Positions 1-8,041 of a stretch of 64,000 nt of DNA are shown in pieces. The notes beneath the pieces are model-generated. The model saw only the letters and a program-made list of their open reading frames with translations, searched no databases and was not told where the DNA came from. Position numbers and translations under genes: made by a program. The stretch's first letter is position 1, and each line of letters starts with the position of its first letter. Source of the DNA: an uncultured Alcaligenaceae bacterium (lineage in GTDB: Bacteria; Pseudomonadota; Gammaproteobacteria; Burkholderiales; Burkholderiaceae_B); assembly GCA_937995985.1 (NCBI GenBank), contig CALKIR010000025.1:1-64000 (forward strand), in the 5' to 3' direction.

Positions 1-61
1 TTAAAGGTAAGCTTAATAATACTTAACTGTTCTGTTTTTTTACTTTTTATTTTTCTGTGTA

Positions 62-862
62 CTATGCTTTTTTTTCTAAAACTGCCTTTACTATAATAGT
101 AACAATAGCCATGCTGGCTAATAACAAGGCAGCACTAAAAGCTCCCACCACTTTATGGTCATCATTTAACTGCTCAACCAATAAGGCTAAGGTTAGAGTT
201 TTGCCGCGAATAGCCCCCGATACCACTGAAACCGCCCCAAACTCTCCTATGGCCCGTGCATTGCTTAAAATGACTCCATACAGCAGCCCCCATTTAATTT
301 TGGGTAAGGTAACATAATAAAAAATCTGCCACCCGGATGCCCCTAAAGTCAAAGCGGCCTGCTCTTGCTCAGATCCTTGCTCTTGCATCAAAGGTATTAA
401 TAAGCGCGCAACAAAGGGGCTAGTGACAAATGTGGTAACCATAACCAAACCTGGCCAGGCAAACATCAACTGTATCTGGTGGCGACTCAGCCACTGACCA
501 AAATAACTTTCTGCTCCATAAACAACCAAATAGCACAACCCAGCCACCACAGGAGAGGTGGCATAAGGAATATCAATCAGGGTCATTAATAGCTGTCGCC
601 CCTTAAATCGATAATGCGTCACACACCAGGCTAATAAAATACCAAATATGGTATTAAGCGGCACACTGATCACTGCCACTAGTAGAGTAAGCCGAATCGC
701 ATGCTGCATATCTGCACTAAATAAAGCCTGACTAAAGCCCCCCCACCCTTGACTAAAGGCTTGGTAAGCAATTAACAATAATGGCAATACCAATAAGGTC
801 AATACGATGCTTAAAGAAAGCACAACTAATGCGGCTTGAGTAATGGTCAGACGATTATTCAT
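62..862 (-). CDS. cysW: Sulfate/thiosulfate ABC transporter permease CysW
   Basis: Inner-membrane permease, 266 aa, of the sulfate/thiosulfate importer; it pairs with the CysT-type permease encoded immediately upstream. Several hydrophobic segments are visible, plus the binding-protein-dependent permease loop (EQAALTLGASGWQIFYYVTL, then N-A-R-A-I-G-E-F-G-A) that contacts the ATPase. I start it at the ATG at 862 (MNNRLTI). The preceding cysT stop and this ATG form TAATATG, so the two are translationally coupled, while the longer reading starts inside cysT. Only 61 bases remain to the window edge and they hold nothing recognisable. The CysW assignment over a molybdate-type permease rests on the sulfate-binding protein two genes upstream. 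Confidence 0.9.
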   Translation of the reverse strand: MNNRLTITQAALVVLSLSIVLTLLVLPLLLIAYQAFSQGWGGFSQALFSADMQHAIRLTLLVAVISVPLNTIFGILLAWCVTHYRFKGRQLLMTLIDIPYATSPVVAGLCYLVVYGAESYFGQWLSRHQIQLMFAWPGLVMVTTFVTSPFVARLLIPLMQEQGSEQEQAALTLGASGWQIFYYVTLPKIKWGLLYGVILSNARAIGEFGAVSVVSGAIRGKTLTLALLVEQLNDDHKVVGAFSAALLLASMAIVTIIVKAVLEKKA

Positions 863-863
863 A

Positions 864-1721
864 TTAGTTTTTCTTAGCAAAATAGTAGTGCTGTATGCGC
901 TGCAACCCAAATAACAATACCAATGACGTAGCTAACACCACAGAAGCAATGGCTGCAGCAGATCCATAGTCATACTCGGCTAAGCGCACAAAAATCATTA
1001 AAGAAGCCACCTCTGTTTGATAGGGGCTATTCCCTGCGATAAAGATAATGGCTCCAAACTCACCTAAACAGCGAATAAATGCCTGTGAAGACCCTGTAAT
1101 TAAGCCCGGCATCAATAAAGGCCAAACCACGTAATAAAAACGCTGCCATGCTGAAGCTCCTAGTGTTTCCGCAGCCTCTTCCAGGGGCTTTTCTAGGGTT
1201 TGAATTAACGGTTGCACAGAACGAACCACAAAAGGCAAACTAGTAAAAGTCATGGCCAAAACAATGCCATTCCAAGAAAAGGCTACCTTAATTCCCAAAG
1301 CGGAAAAATAGTGTCCTAACCACCCATTAGGGGCAAATAACGTAGCCAAAGTTAAGCCTGCCACCGAGGTCGGAAGAGCAAAAGGCAAATCAATTAAGCC
1401 ATCAACCAAACGCCGCCCAGGAAATTGATAACGGCTCAATACCCATGCCAATAACACTCCCAGCACACTTACCATCAGTGTAGACACTAAAGCAGCGCTC
1501 AGAGTCGTGCGATAACTTGCCACCACACGCGGATGAGAAATAGCTGCCCAATATTGGGCAGCGCTCATTTCACTGAGATATACAAATAACCCAGATAATG
1601 GCAGCAAAATAACTAAACTAATATAGAGCACGCTCAGGCCCAGACTAAGACCAAAGCCAGGCAATACCGCCTTTTGCTCTATCCACCTCCAACGCAATAT
1701 TTTGCTTGAGACCATAAACAT
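864..1721 (-). CDS. cysT: Sulfate/thiosulfate ABC transporter permease CysT (CysU)
   Basis: Inner-membrane permease of 285 aa, partner of CysW. Hydrophobic segments begin around residue 25. The permease signature is present (EEAAETLGASAWQRFYYVVW, followed by R-C-L-G-E-F-G-A). The stretch GLIDLPFALPTSVAGLTLA is characteristic of CysT/CysU and ModB-type permeases. It lies 8 bases after the stop of the sulfate-binding protein gene and 1 base before the cysW ATG, so sbp-cysT-cysW reads as one operon. The function is established for the family; specificity for sulfate over thiosulfate cannot be read from sequence. Confidence 0.9.
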   Translation of the reverse strand: MFMVSSKILRWRWIEQKAVLPGFGLSLGLSVLYISLVILLPLSGLFVYLSEMSAAQYWAAISHPRVVASYRTTLSAALVSTLMVSVLGVLLAWVLSRYQFPGRRLVDGLIDLPFALPTSVAGLTLATLFAPNGWLGHYFSALGIKVAFSWNGIVLAMTFTSLPFVVRSVQPLIQTLEKPLEEAAETLGASAWQRFYYVVWPLLMPGLITGSSQAFIRCLGEFGAIIFIAGNSPYQTEVASLMIFVRLAEYDYGSAAAIASVVLATSLVLLFGLQRIQHYYFAKKN

Positions 1722-1729
1722 TTAACCCC

Positions 1730-2731
1730 TTACCGCTGGGCTAATAATTCATCCAACACCCCACCAGAAGCAAAATGAGTGTTCTGAATATGCTGCCAAT
1801 CACCAAGCACTTCAGTAGGATTAATAAGCCGAATATCGGGCAAATTAGTAGCGACCTCAGGATGATGTACTCGATAGTTATATCGGCTAAGTAGTTCTTG
1901 AGCAGGATAGGCATACAAATATTCTAAATAGGCTGTTGCTGCCTCAGTTGTGCCCCGTTCTGCGGCCACCTTGTCCACAACCGCAACAGGAAACTCAGCC
2001 AAAACACTGACAGGAGGAACGACAATCTCAAATCCCCTGTCCTTAAATTCATCACTGTTGGCAATATTAATTACTTCTGACTCAAAGGTTAATAACGCAT
2101 CACCTTGCTCATTATTAGCAAATGCTATAGTGGCCCCTCGCCCCCCAGTGGGAAAACTTTCTACCTGAGATAAAAATTTGCCAACAAACTCTTTTATTTT
2201 TTCTTCATCCCCTTGAAAGAGCTCATGGGCATATAACCAAGCACCCAAATAGCTATAACGCGCATTACCTGACGTTTTAGGATTAGGAAATACAATGGTG
2301 ACATCCTCACGCACCAAATCATCCCAGTTTTTAATATTTTTGGGATTGCCAGGACGCACTAAAAAAGCAATGGTGCTGTAATAAGGAGAAGCATTATTGG
2401 GAAATTTTTCCTGCCACTCATCACTCACAAACCCGCGCTCAGCCAATACATCAATATCAGTGACCTGATTAAAAGTCACCACATCTGCCTTGAGACCTTG
2501 CATAATGGCCTGCACTTGCCTTGAAGTGCCCGCATGCGACTGCTCTATAGTGATGGGCTCATTGGTCTCATTATGCCAATATTGCTCAAATAATGGGTTG
2601 TAGTCAGCAAATAGCTCACGCGATATATCATAAGCAGCATTTAATAACTGCTGCTCCGCAACAGCTGCTGAAGGGGTTGTTATTAATACAGCTGAAAAAG
2701 CAAACAAAGATACTATGTTCTTAACCATCAT
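1730..2731 (-). CDS. sbp: Periplasmic sulfate-binding protein (Sbp/CysP family)
   Basis: Solute-binding protein of 333 aa that delivers sulfate to CysTW in the periplasm. The start is the double ATG at 2731/2728, which gives a classic Sec signal (MMVKN, hydrophobic core, cleavage near AVA-EQQ). A longer reading from an upstream TTG at 2791 would spoil the signal. Family hallmarks are SHAGTSRQVQAIMQGLKADV, TFNQVTDI, a Y-Y-S-T-I-A-F-L-V-R segment and PNPKTSGNARYSYLGAW. First gene of a minus-strand operon with cysT and cysW. Whether it is a Sbp or CysP orthologue is not decidable here. Confidence 0.9.
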   Translation of the reverse strand: MMVKNIVSLFAFSAVLITTPSAAVAEQQLLNAAYDISRELFADYNPLFEQYWHNETNEPITIEQSHAGTSRQVQAIMQGLKADVVTFNQVTDIDVLAERGFVSDEWQEKFPNNASPYYSTIAFLVRPGNPKNIKNWDDLVREDVTIVFPNPKTSGNARYSYLGAWLYAHELFQGDEEKIKEFVGKFLSQVESFPTGGRGATIAFANNEQGDALLTFESEVINIANSDEFKDRGFEIVVPPVSVLAEFPVAVVDKVAAERGTTEAATAYLEYLYAYPAQELLSRYNYRVHHPEVATNLPDIRLINPTEVLGDWQHIQNTHFASGGVLDELLAQR

Positions 2732-2826
2732 GCGACCCAAATAAAAATGAATACCTGCTAAGCATTGTGCATGACAAGGCAGCAAACCCAAAAGAACAAA
2801 AATCTCTATGCTTATTCCAGCACAGT

Positions 2827-2840
2827 TTATTTGTATATAA
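2827..2840. promoter_or_regulatory. Possible LysR-type operator in the sbp / cysA divergent gap
   Basis: The 181-bp gap between divergent sbp and the cysA-type gene is AT-rich and contains a short dyad TTAT-N6-ATAA. Sulfate genes in proteobacteria are normally under CysB/Cbl, LysR-type activators that bind AT-rich interrupted dyads, so this is a candidate. The motif is short and could occur by chance in such AT-rich sequence. Confidence 0.2.
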
Positions 2841-2912
2841 GAAAAACTTCTAAAAGACCCACAAAACTATATATAAAATTATTAAGCTTTTCCCTGCTTT
2901 ATAGGTATTGCT

Positions 2913-3638
2913 ATGTCTATTTCCATACAAAGAGTGTCCCGCCAATTCGACGGCCAACCTGTGCTCAATCGCATTTCATTAGAAATTGACTCTGGAGAGC
3001 TTGTCGCATTACTCGGGCCATCAGGATGTGGCAAGACCACTCTATTACGTATCATCGCCGGTCTTGAATCTGCTGATGAGGGAAAAATTTTTCTTGATGG
3101 CCAAGATACAGCTTCACTGCCAATACGAAAGAGGCGAATCGGCTTTGTTTTTCAAAACTATGCCTTATTTCCTTCAATGACGGTTGAAGAAAATATCTCC
3201 TTTGGCTTACGCATGCTCCCACGCGCACAGCGGCCCAGTGCACGACATATTCAGGCCACGGTTGATGATTTATTATCTTTAGTACAGTTGCCTCATCTGG
3301 CCCATCGCTACCCTGCTCAGCTTTCTGGAGGACAACGTCAACGAGTCGCACTGGCACGCGCTTTAGCAATTAAGCCACGTGTTTTATTGTTAGACGAGCC
3401 GTTCAGTGCTTTAGATGCCAAAGTAAGAAAAGAATTACGACAATGGCTTCGCCAATTACACCAAGAATTAAAAATTACCAGTGTGTTTGTCACCCATGAT
3501 CAAGAAGAGGCCACTGAGGTTGCAGATCGCATCGTAGTCATGAATCAAGGTAATATTGAGCAAATGGATACCCCTACACGCCTATTTGCTCAACCCGCTA
3601 CAGCCTTTGTAAGAGAGTTTTTAGAGCTGCATTCCTAG
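2913..3638 (+). CDS. cysA: Sulfate ABC transporter ATP-binding protein, short CysA-type
   Basis: ATPase of 241 aa. Walker A GPSGCGKTT lies at residues 35-43, the Q-loop in FVFQNYALFP (79-88), the ABC signature LSGGQ at 137-141, Walker B VLLLDEP at 157-163 and the H-loop in VFVTHDQEEA. It is divergently transcribed from sbp-cysT-cysW across a 181-bp gap, so it most likely powers that importer. Canonical CysA is about 350-360 aa with a C-terminal regulatory region; here the protein stops right after the nucleotide-binding domain. No frameshifted remnant is visible downstream. The alternative is that it is a generic CysA/PotA-like ATPase shared with other permeases. Confidence 0.8.
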   Translation: MSISIQRVSRQFDGQPVLNRISLEIDSGELVALLGPSGCGKTTLLRIIAGLESADEGKIFLDGQDTASLPIRKRRIGFVFQNYALFPSMTVEENISFGLRMLPRAQRPSARHIQATVDDLLSLVQLPHLAHRYPAQLSGGQRQRVALARALAIKPRVLLLDEPFSALDAKVRKELRQWLRQLHQELKITSVFVTHDQEEATEVADRIVVMNQGNIEQMDTPTRLFAQPATAFVREFLELHS

Positions 3639-3750
3639 GCCTATCTTTAAGCAGTTTAGCGCTATGAGTTGATTTGGCTTAAAATAGCGTATTTTTATGG
3701 CATATTCCCTGTTTCAATTCTTCAGTGTTGAGCCATAAAGTAGCGCCGTT

Positions 3751-4824
3751 ATGTACCTGCAGTTTAAAAATGTACAAAAAACCTATGACCAAACACATTT
3801 GGTTGTCAAAGACTTTAATCTAAACGTTGAGCGCGGTGAGTTTATTACTCTATTAGGCCCCTCTGGCTCTGGTAAAACAACTGTGCTCATGATGCTTGCC
3901 GGCTTTGAGCCACTCAGCAATGGGCGCATATTGCTGGATGGCCAGCCTATTGAGCGCATCCCGGCGTACCAACGCAACATCGGGATGGTCTTTCAAAATT
4001 ATGCGCTCTTTCCGCACATGACTGTAGCAGAAAATCTTGCTTATCCACTTAAGCTGAGACGTTGGCCCAAAAAGCGCATCCAAGACCGAGTTCATGACTT
4101 CTTAAGCCTCATTGATATGGCGGCTTTCGCGCACCGTAAACCTGCTGCCTTATCAGGCGGACAACGCCAACGAGTGGCCTTGGCACGTGCTTTAATTTTT
4201 GAACCCGCACTGGTGCTCATGGATGAGCCTCTGGGCGCCTTAGACAAAAACTTACGCGAACACATGCAATTAGAAATCCAGCGTTTACACGAACAGCTGG
4301 GATTTAGTGTGATTTATGTCACTCATGATCAACAGGAAGCCCTTATACTTTCTGATAAAATTGCCGTCTTTCACCAAGGCGTAGTGCAGCAATTTGATAC
4401 TCCAACCAAACTATACAACCAACCTAATAATGCTTTTGTCGCAGCCTTCATTGGTGAGAATAATATGGTGCCCCTAAGTCACCTCCGACTGAGCCCCCCT
4501 CAGACGGTTCATGCAGTATTAGCCGATCATATACCCATCACTGCCCAAAATGGTAACTGCCATCAACCAAGCGCCACTGGGATATTGGCTATTCGCCCAG
4601 AAAAGATTCAAGTCAACCCTCACACCCATACAGATAATCAATGCGCGGCCACCTTTATTACCGAGCAATATGGAGGGGACTGTATTCGTTATTTCTTTGC
4701 TCTTGCTTCGGGTCAACAGCTATCTGTAAAGTGCATCACACCGCTGCCACCTACCCTGACTCAAAAGGGACAGCAGGTTATATTAGGCTGGGATCATCAC
4801 GATTGTTTCGCTTTCTTAAATTAA
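3751..4824 (+). CDS. PotA-like ABC transporter ATP-binding protein
   Basis: ATPase of 357 aa, full length for the spermidine/putrescine (PotA)-type family. Walker A GPSGSGKTT is at residues 36-44, LSGGQ at 134-138, Walker B LVLMDEP at 154-160 and the H-loop in VIYVTHDQQEA. After the nucleotide-binding domain comes a C-terminal TOBE-type regulatory region (about residues 235-357) with the family phrase LAIRPEKIQV. First gene of a four-gene plus-strand operon (ATPase, binding protein, two permeases) that ends near 8038. The substrate is not evident; polyamine, amine or related organic cations fit the family. Confidence 0.88.
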   Translation: MYLQFKNVQKTYDQTHLVVKDFNLNVERGEFITLLGPSGSGKTTVLMMLAGFEPLSNGRILLDGQPIERIPAYQRNIGMVFQNYALFPHMTVAENLAYPLKLRRWPKKRIQDRVHDFLSLIDMAAFAHRKPAALSGGQRQRVALARALIFEPALVLMDEPLGALDKNLREHMQLEIQRLHEQLGFSVIYVTHDQQEALILSDKIAVFHQGVVQQFDTPTKLYNQPNNAFVAAFIGENNMVPLSHLRLSPPQTVHAVLADHIPITAQNGNCHQPSATGILAIRPEKIQVNPHTHTDNQCAATFITEQYGGDCIRYFFALASGQQLSVKCITPLPPTLTQKGQQVILGWDHHDCFAFLN

Positions 4825-4840
4825 TTTCATGAGGTTTTAT

Positions 4841-5917
4841 ATGTTTATGGTGCGCCCTAAACTGGCTTGGGTGGCAATCCTAGGATCCTTGTTAGGCTGG
4901 ATCAGCTCCTTTGCCTGGGCCCAACAGCGCCCCCTAACAATAGTCTCTTTTGGTGGTGCCTATGGTGCCATCCAAGACACATACCAAGTTTCCCCCTTTA
5001 GGGATTTTTCTAATCAAACAGTGCTCTTTGAAAGCTATGCAGGTGGAATTGCGGAAATCAAAGCCCAAGTTGAGTCGGGCACAATACAATGGGACATTGT
5101 AGACATAGAAAGCATCGATCTGGAGCGCGCCTGTGCCGAAGGGTTGCTAGAGGAGCTTCCTTTTGAGCAACTCGCTGCAGCCACAGATGGAACAACGGCT
5201 GCCGACGATTTCTTGCCCGAAGCCCTTGAAAATGAATGTGGCGTGGGACAAATGATCTGGAGCACAGTATTTGCCTATCACGCAGACACGCTAACCGAGA
5301 GCCCCATAGATAGTATTCATGACTTTTTTGATCTGGATAAAATTCCAGGTAAACGGGGCCTGCGCAAACGCCCCCAGGTAAACTTAGAATGGGCCCTTCT
5401 GGCTGATGGAGTCGCCGCCGATCAAGTATATGAGGTTCTGGCAACTGATGAAGGTCAAACACGTGCCTTTAATAAGCTCAACTCCATAAAAGAGCATATC
5501 ATTTGGTTTGATAGCTGGTCTCAGGCCCCACAACTGCTTAATGATGGCGCCGCTGTATTGGTGCAGTCTGCCCATGGGCGCTTTTATGATGCCCGGATGA
5601 ATGAGGGCAAACCCTTTGTCATAGTGTGGGACGGTCATGTCTACGATATAGATGTCTGGGCCATTGTAAAAAACAGCCCGCATTTTGATACCGCACTTGA
5701 GTTCATTGCCTTTGCAACCGCTACTGAGCCTTTGGCTGGTTTTGGAGACTTGGCTTATGCACCGACTCGGCGCTCGTCTCTTGCTCACATCGATGAGGCG
5801 GTTCACCCCTACCTGCCCACTACTCACTTGTCTGTTGGGCTTAAGGCGAATAGTGAGTTTTGGGCCGATTATGGGGAAATTTTAGGGGAAAAATTCAATG
5901 AATGGCTCCTGCAATAA
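4841..5917 (+). CDS. PotD-like periplasmic substrate-binding protein
   Basis: Extracytoplasmic binding protein of 358 aa (family 1, PotD-like). I chose the ATG at 4841 because GAGG lies 6 bases upstream of it; the alternative ATG at 4829 has no ribosome site. The N-terminus is a signal peptide (MFMVRPKLAW, hydrophobic stretch, cleavage near AWA-QQR). PotD-type features are TIVSFGGAYGAIQDTYQVSP, WDIVDIES and the later VLVQSAHGRFYDARMNEGKP. It follows the ATPase gene by 16 bases and overlaps the next permease gene. Ligand unknown: the sequence resembles the broad putative spermidine/putrescine group, which also includes binders of other amines. Confidence 0.85.
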   Translation: MFMVRPKLAWVAILGSLLGWISSFAWAQQRPLTIVSFGGAYGAIQDTYQVSPFRDFSNQTVLFESYAGGIAEIKAQVESGTIQWDIVDIESIDLERACAEGLLEELPFEQLAAATDGTTAADDFLPEALENECGVGQMIWSTVFAYHADTLTESPIDSIHDFFDLDKIPGKRGLRKRPQVNLEWALLADGVAADQVYEVLATDEGQTRAFNKLNSIKEHIIWFDSWSQAPQLLNDGAAVLVQSAHGRFYDARMNEGKPFVIVWDGHVYDIDVWAIVKNSPHFDTALEFIAFATATEPLAGFGDLAYAPTRRSSLAHIDEAVHPYLPTTHLSVGLKANSEFWADYGEILGEKFNEWLLQ

Positions 5918-7160
5918 AGCAGGCTCCGTTGTGTTAACGGAGACACTGCGACGCAATGAACGGCGTCATCGGCGCCGTCAGCGCTGGCATGCCTTACTAT
6001 TATTGTTGCCTGTACTCATTTTTCTGGCCTTTAATTTTTTGGCCCCGTTAGGCAACATGCTCTATCGCAGTATCCATAATGATAGCATTGCCTCCCTGAT
6101 CCCCCGTACTAGCCAAGCCTTACAACAATGGACGACCCCCGATACGCTCCCTCTGCCCGCCCTATATGCGCTCAGTCATGAGTTACCGCACCTAGCCCAA
6201 AATCGTCAGGCAGGAAAGCTTGCCACTGCAGTCAATAGGCATTATGCGGGTGCGACCAGTCTAATCAACCGCACAGCACGACAGCTACGTCGCACCCCTT
6301 CCTTACCTGTTGATGCCCAAGACGCCCATGCGCTGCTCGTCCACATTGACCAGCGCTGGAACAGTCCAGAACTGTGGCAAGCCATTGCTGAAGCCAGTCG
6401 CTCTTTTACTGATTACCATTATCTTACTGCCCTGGACTTAGAGCGAACCGCCCACAACCATATTCAACCGCGTCACAGCGCGCGTATTTACCTGCCTTTA
6501 TATGGCAAAACTCTGGGCATGGCCGCATTAATCACGCTGCTTTGCGCTGTTTTAGGCTATCCCCTTGCTTATGTACTGGCTCATGCCCGCAATACAATAC
6601 GCGGCTTATTGCTCATTCTTATTTTGCTCCCCTTCTGGACATCACTGTTAGTACGCACAGCAGCATGGATGGCATTATTACAAAATAACGGTTTAATAAA
6701 CCGCATCCTGACCGCTATAGGCATTATTGATACCCCTTTAGCACTACTCTACACGCGCTTTTCTACAGTTTTAGCGATGACCCATATACTCTTGCCTTTT
6801 ATGATTCTGCCTTTATATAGCGTCATGCGTGCTATTGATCACTCTTATATGCGGGCAGCCCTATCACTAGGCGCTCACCCTTGGCATGCCTTTAAAACTA
6901 TTTATCTGCCGCTCTCTCTACCCGGACTGAGCGCTGGTGCCTTGCTGGTTTTTATTATTTCTGTTGGATACTATATTACCCCTGCCCTACTTGGCGGTAC
7001 AGATGGACAAATGATCGCCAATCTTATCGCTTTTCATATGCAGGAATCCAATAACTGGGGATTAGCAGCAGCTTTAGGTGGGCTGTTACTACTCATCATA
7101 CTGGCTCTTTATTATTTGTACGACAAATGGATGGGCATTGCTAAAATGCGTCTGTACTGA
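5898..7160 (+). CDS. PotB-like ABC transporter permease with long periplasmic insertion
   Basis: Inner-membrane permease of 420 aa. A basic N-terminus (RRNERRHRRRQRW) is followed by a first membrane helix at about residues 30-52. A hydrophilic stretch of roughly 140 residues then precedes the remaining helices, which start around residue 200. The permease coupling loop is visible as MRAALSLGAHPWHAFKTIYL. The start at 5898 is supported by AGGGG 9 bases upstream and lies inside the end of the binding-protein gene (20-base overlap). A GTG at 5931 is an alternative. Partner of the next permease in a PotABCD-like importer. Confidence 0.87.
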   Translation: MNGSCNKAGSVVLTETLRRNERRHRRRQRWHALLLLLPVLIFLAFNFLAPLGNMLYRSIHNDSIASLIPRTSQALQQWTTPDTLPLPALYALSHELPHLAQNRQAGKLATAVNRHYAGATSLINRTARQLRRTPSLPVDAQDAHALLVHIDQRWNSPELWQAIAEASRSFTDYHYLTALDLERTAHNHIQPRHSARIYLPLYGKTLGMAALITLLCAVLGYPLAYVLAHARNTIRGLLLILILLPFWTSLLVRTAAWMALLQNNGLINRILTAIGIIDTPLALLYTRFSTVLAMTHILLPFMILPLYSVMRAIDHSYMRAALSLGAHPWHAFKTIYLPLSLPGLSAGALLVFIISVGYYITPALLGGTDGQMIANLIAFHMQESNNWGLAAALGGLLLLIILALYYLYDKWMGIAKMRLY

Positions 7161-7171
7161 GTACTCAAATA

Positions 7172-8038
7172 ATGGTGGTTATGAATACGACAAGCAACTT
7201 TTGGGCTCAGCGGATTGGGCGCTTTGTACTCTACTTATTCGCTTCGTTAGTACTGTTATTTTTGCTGCTCCCATTGCTTGTCATCATCCCTCTCTCATTC
7301 AATAGTGAGCCTTTTTTTAGCATCACTACCGATATGCTGCGGCTCCAGCCTGAGGCCTTCTCTTTGCGCTGGTATCAACAGCTCGGAGCACACCCTAACT
7401 GGCTGCTAGCCACCCGCAATAGCTTACTAATAGGACTCTGTGCTACCGTACTTGCCACTGTTTTAGGCACCTTGGGAGCATTGGGCCTAAACCACCCACA
7501 TATACCGGGGCGTCGATTGTTTACCGCCTTATTACTCTCACCTATGATTGTCCCGGTCATTATTTTAGCGGCCGGATTATTTTTCTTTTATGCACCACTT
7601 AAACTAACAGGAACCTATCTAGGCTTAATCATGGCCCATGCAACCTTAGGCCTGCCTTTTGTTGTACTGACCGTAACTGCTACTCTAAGCGGCTTAGACC
7701 CCTCCTTTTACAGGGCTGCGCTAAATCTTGGAGCCACTCCCTTCCAAGCCTTTAGAACCGTCCTATTCCCCATCATCCGTCCCGGGGTTCTAACAGGTGC
7801 CCTGTTTGCTTTTATGACTTCTTTTGATGAAGTGGTAATTGTACTTTTTCTTGCTGGCCCACAACATAAAACACTGCCCAGAGAAATGTTTGCTGGCTTG
7901 CGCGAACAAATAAATCCGAGCATTCTTGCCGTAGCGACATTATTAATACTATTTGCGAGCTTATTTTTATTTTGCTTGTATTTATTGCAACGACGCAGCC
8001 AGCATCTCAAACAAGGCTCAACCAATAAGCAGCCATAA
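7172..8038 (+). CDS. PotC-like ABC transporter permease
   Basis: Inner-membrane permease of 288 aa, second transmembrane subunit of the PotABCD-like importer. Hydrophobic helices begin at about residue 18. The ATPase-contact loop reads YRAALNLGATPFQAFRTVLF. SFDEVVIVLFLAG is typical of PotC-family C-termini. The start could be the ATG at 7172 or at 7181; neither has a clear ribosome site, and translation is probably coupled to the upstream permease, whose stop is 11 bases away. Last gene of the operon; the next gene is convergent and begins 3 bases beyond the stop. Confidence 0.87.
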   Translation: MVVMNTTSNFWAQRIGRFVLYLFASLVLLFLLLPLLVIIPLSFNSEPFFSITTDMLRLQPEAFSLRWYQQLGAHPNWLLATRNSLLIGLCATVLATVLGTLGALGLNHPHIPGRRLFTALLLSPMIVPVIILAAGLFFFYAPLKLTGTYLGLIMAHATLGLPFVVLTVTATLSGLDPSFYRAALNLGATPFQAFRTVLFPIIRPGVLTGALFAFMTSFDEVVIVLFLAGPQHKTLPREMFAGLREQINPSILAVATLLILFASLFLFCLYLLQRRSQHLKQGSTNKQP

Positions 8039-8041
8039 TCA

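Noticed and set aside
5058..5827. Minus-strand open frames of 134 and 147 codons inside the binding-protein gene
   Set aside because: They overlap a strong PotD-like gene and have no family-like features or start signals.
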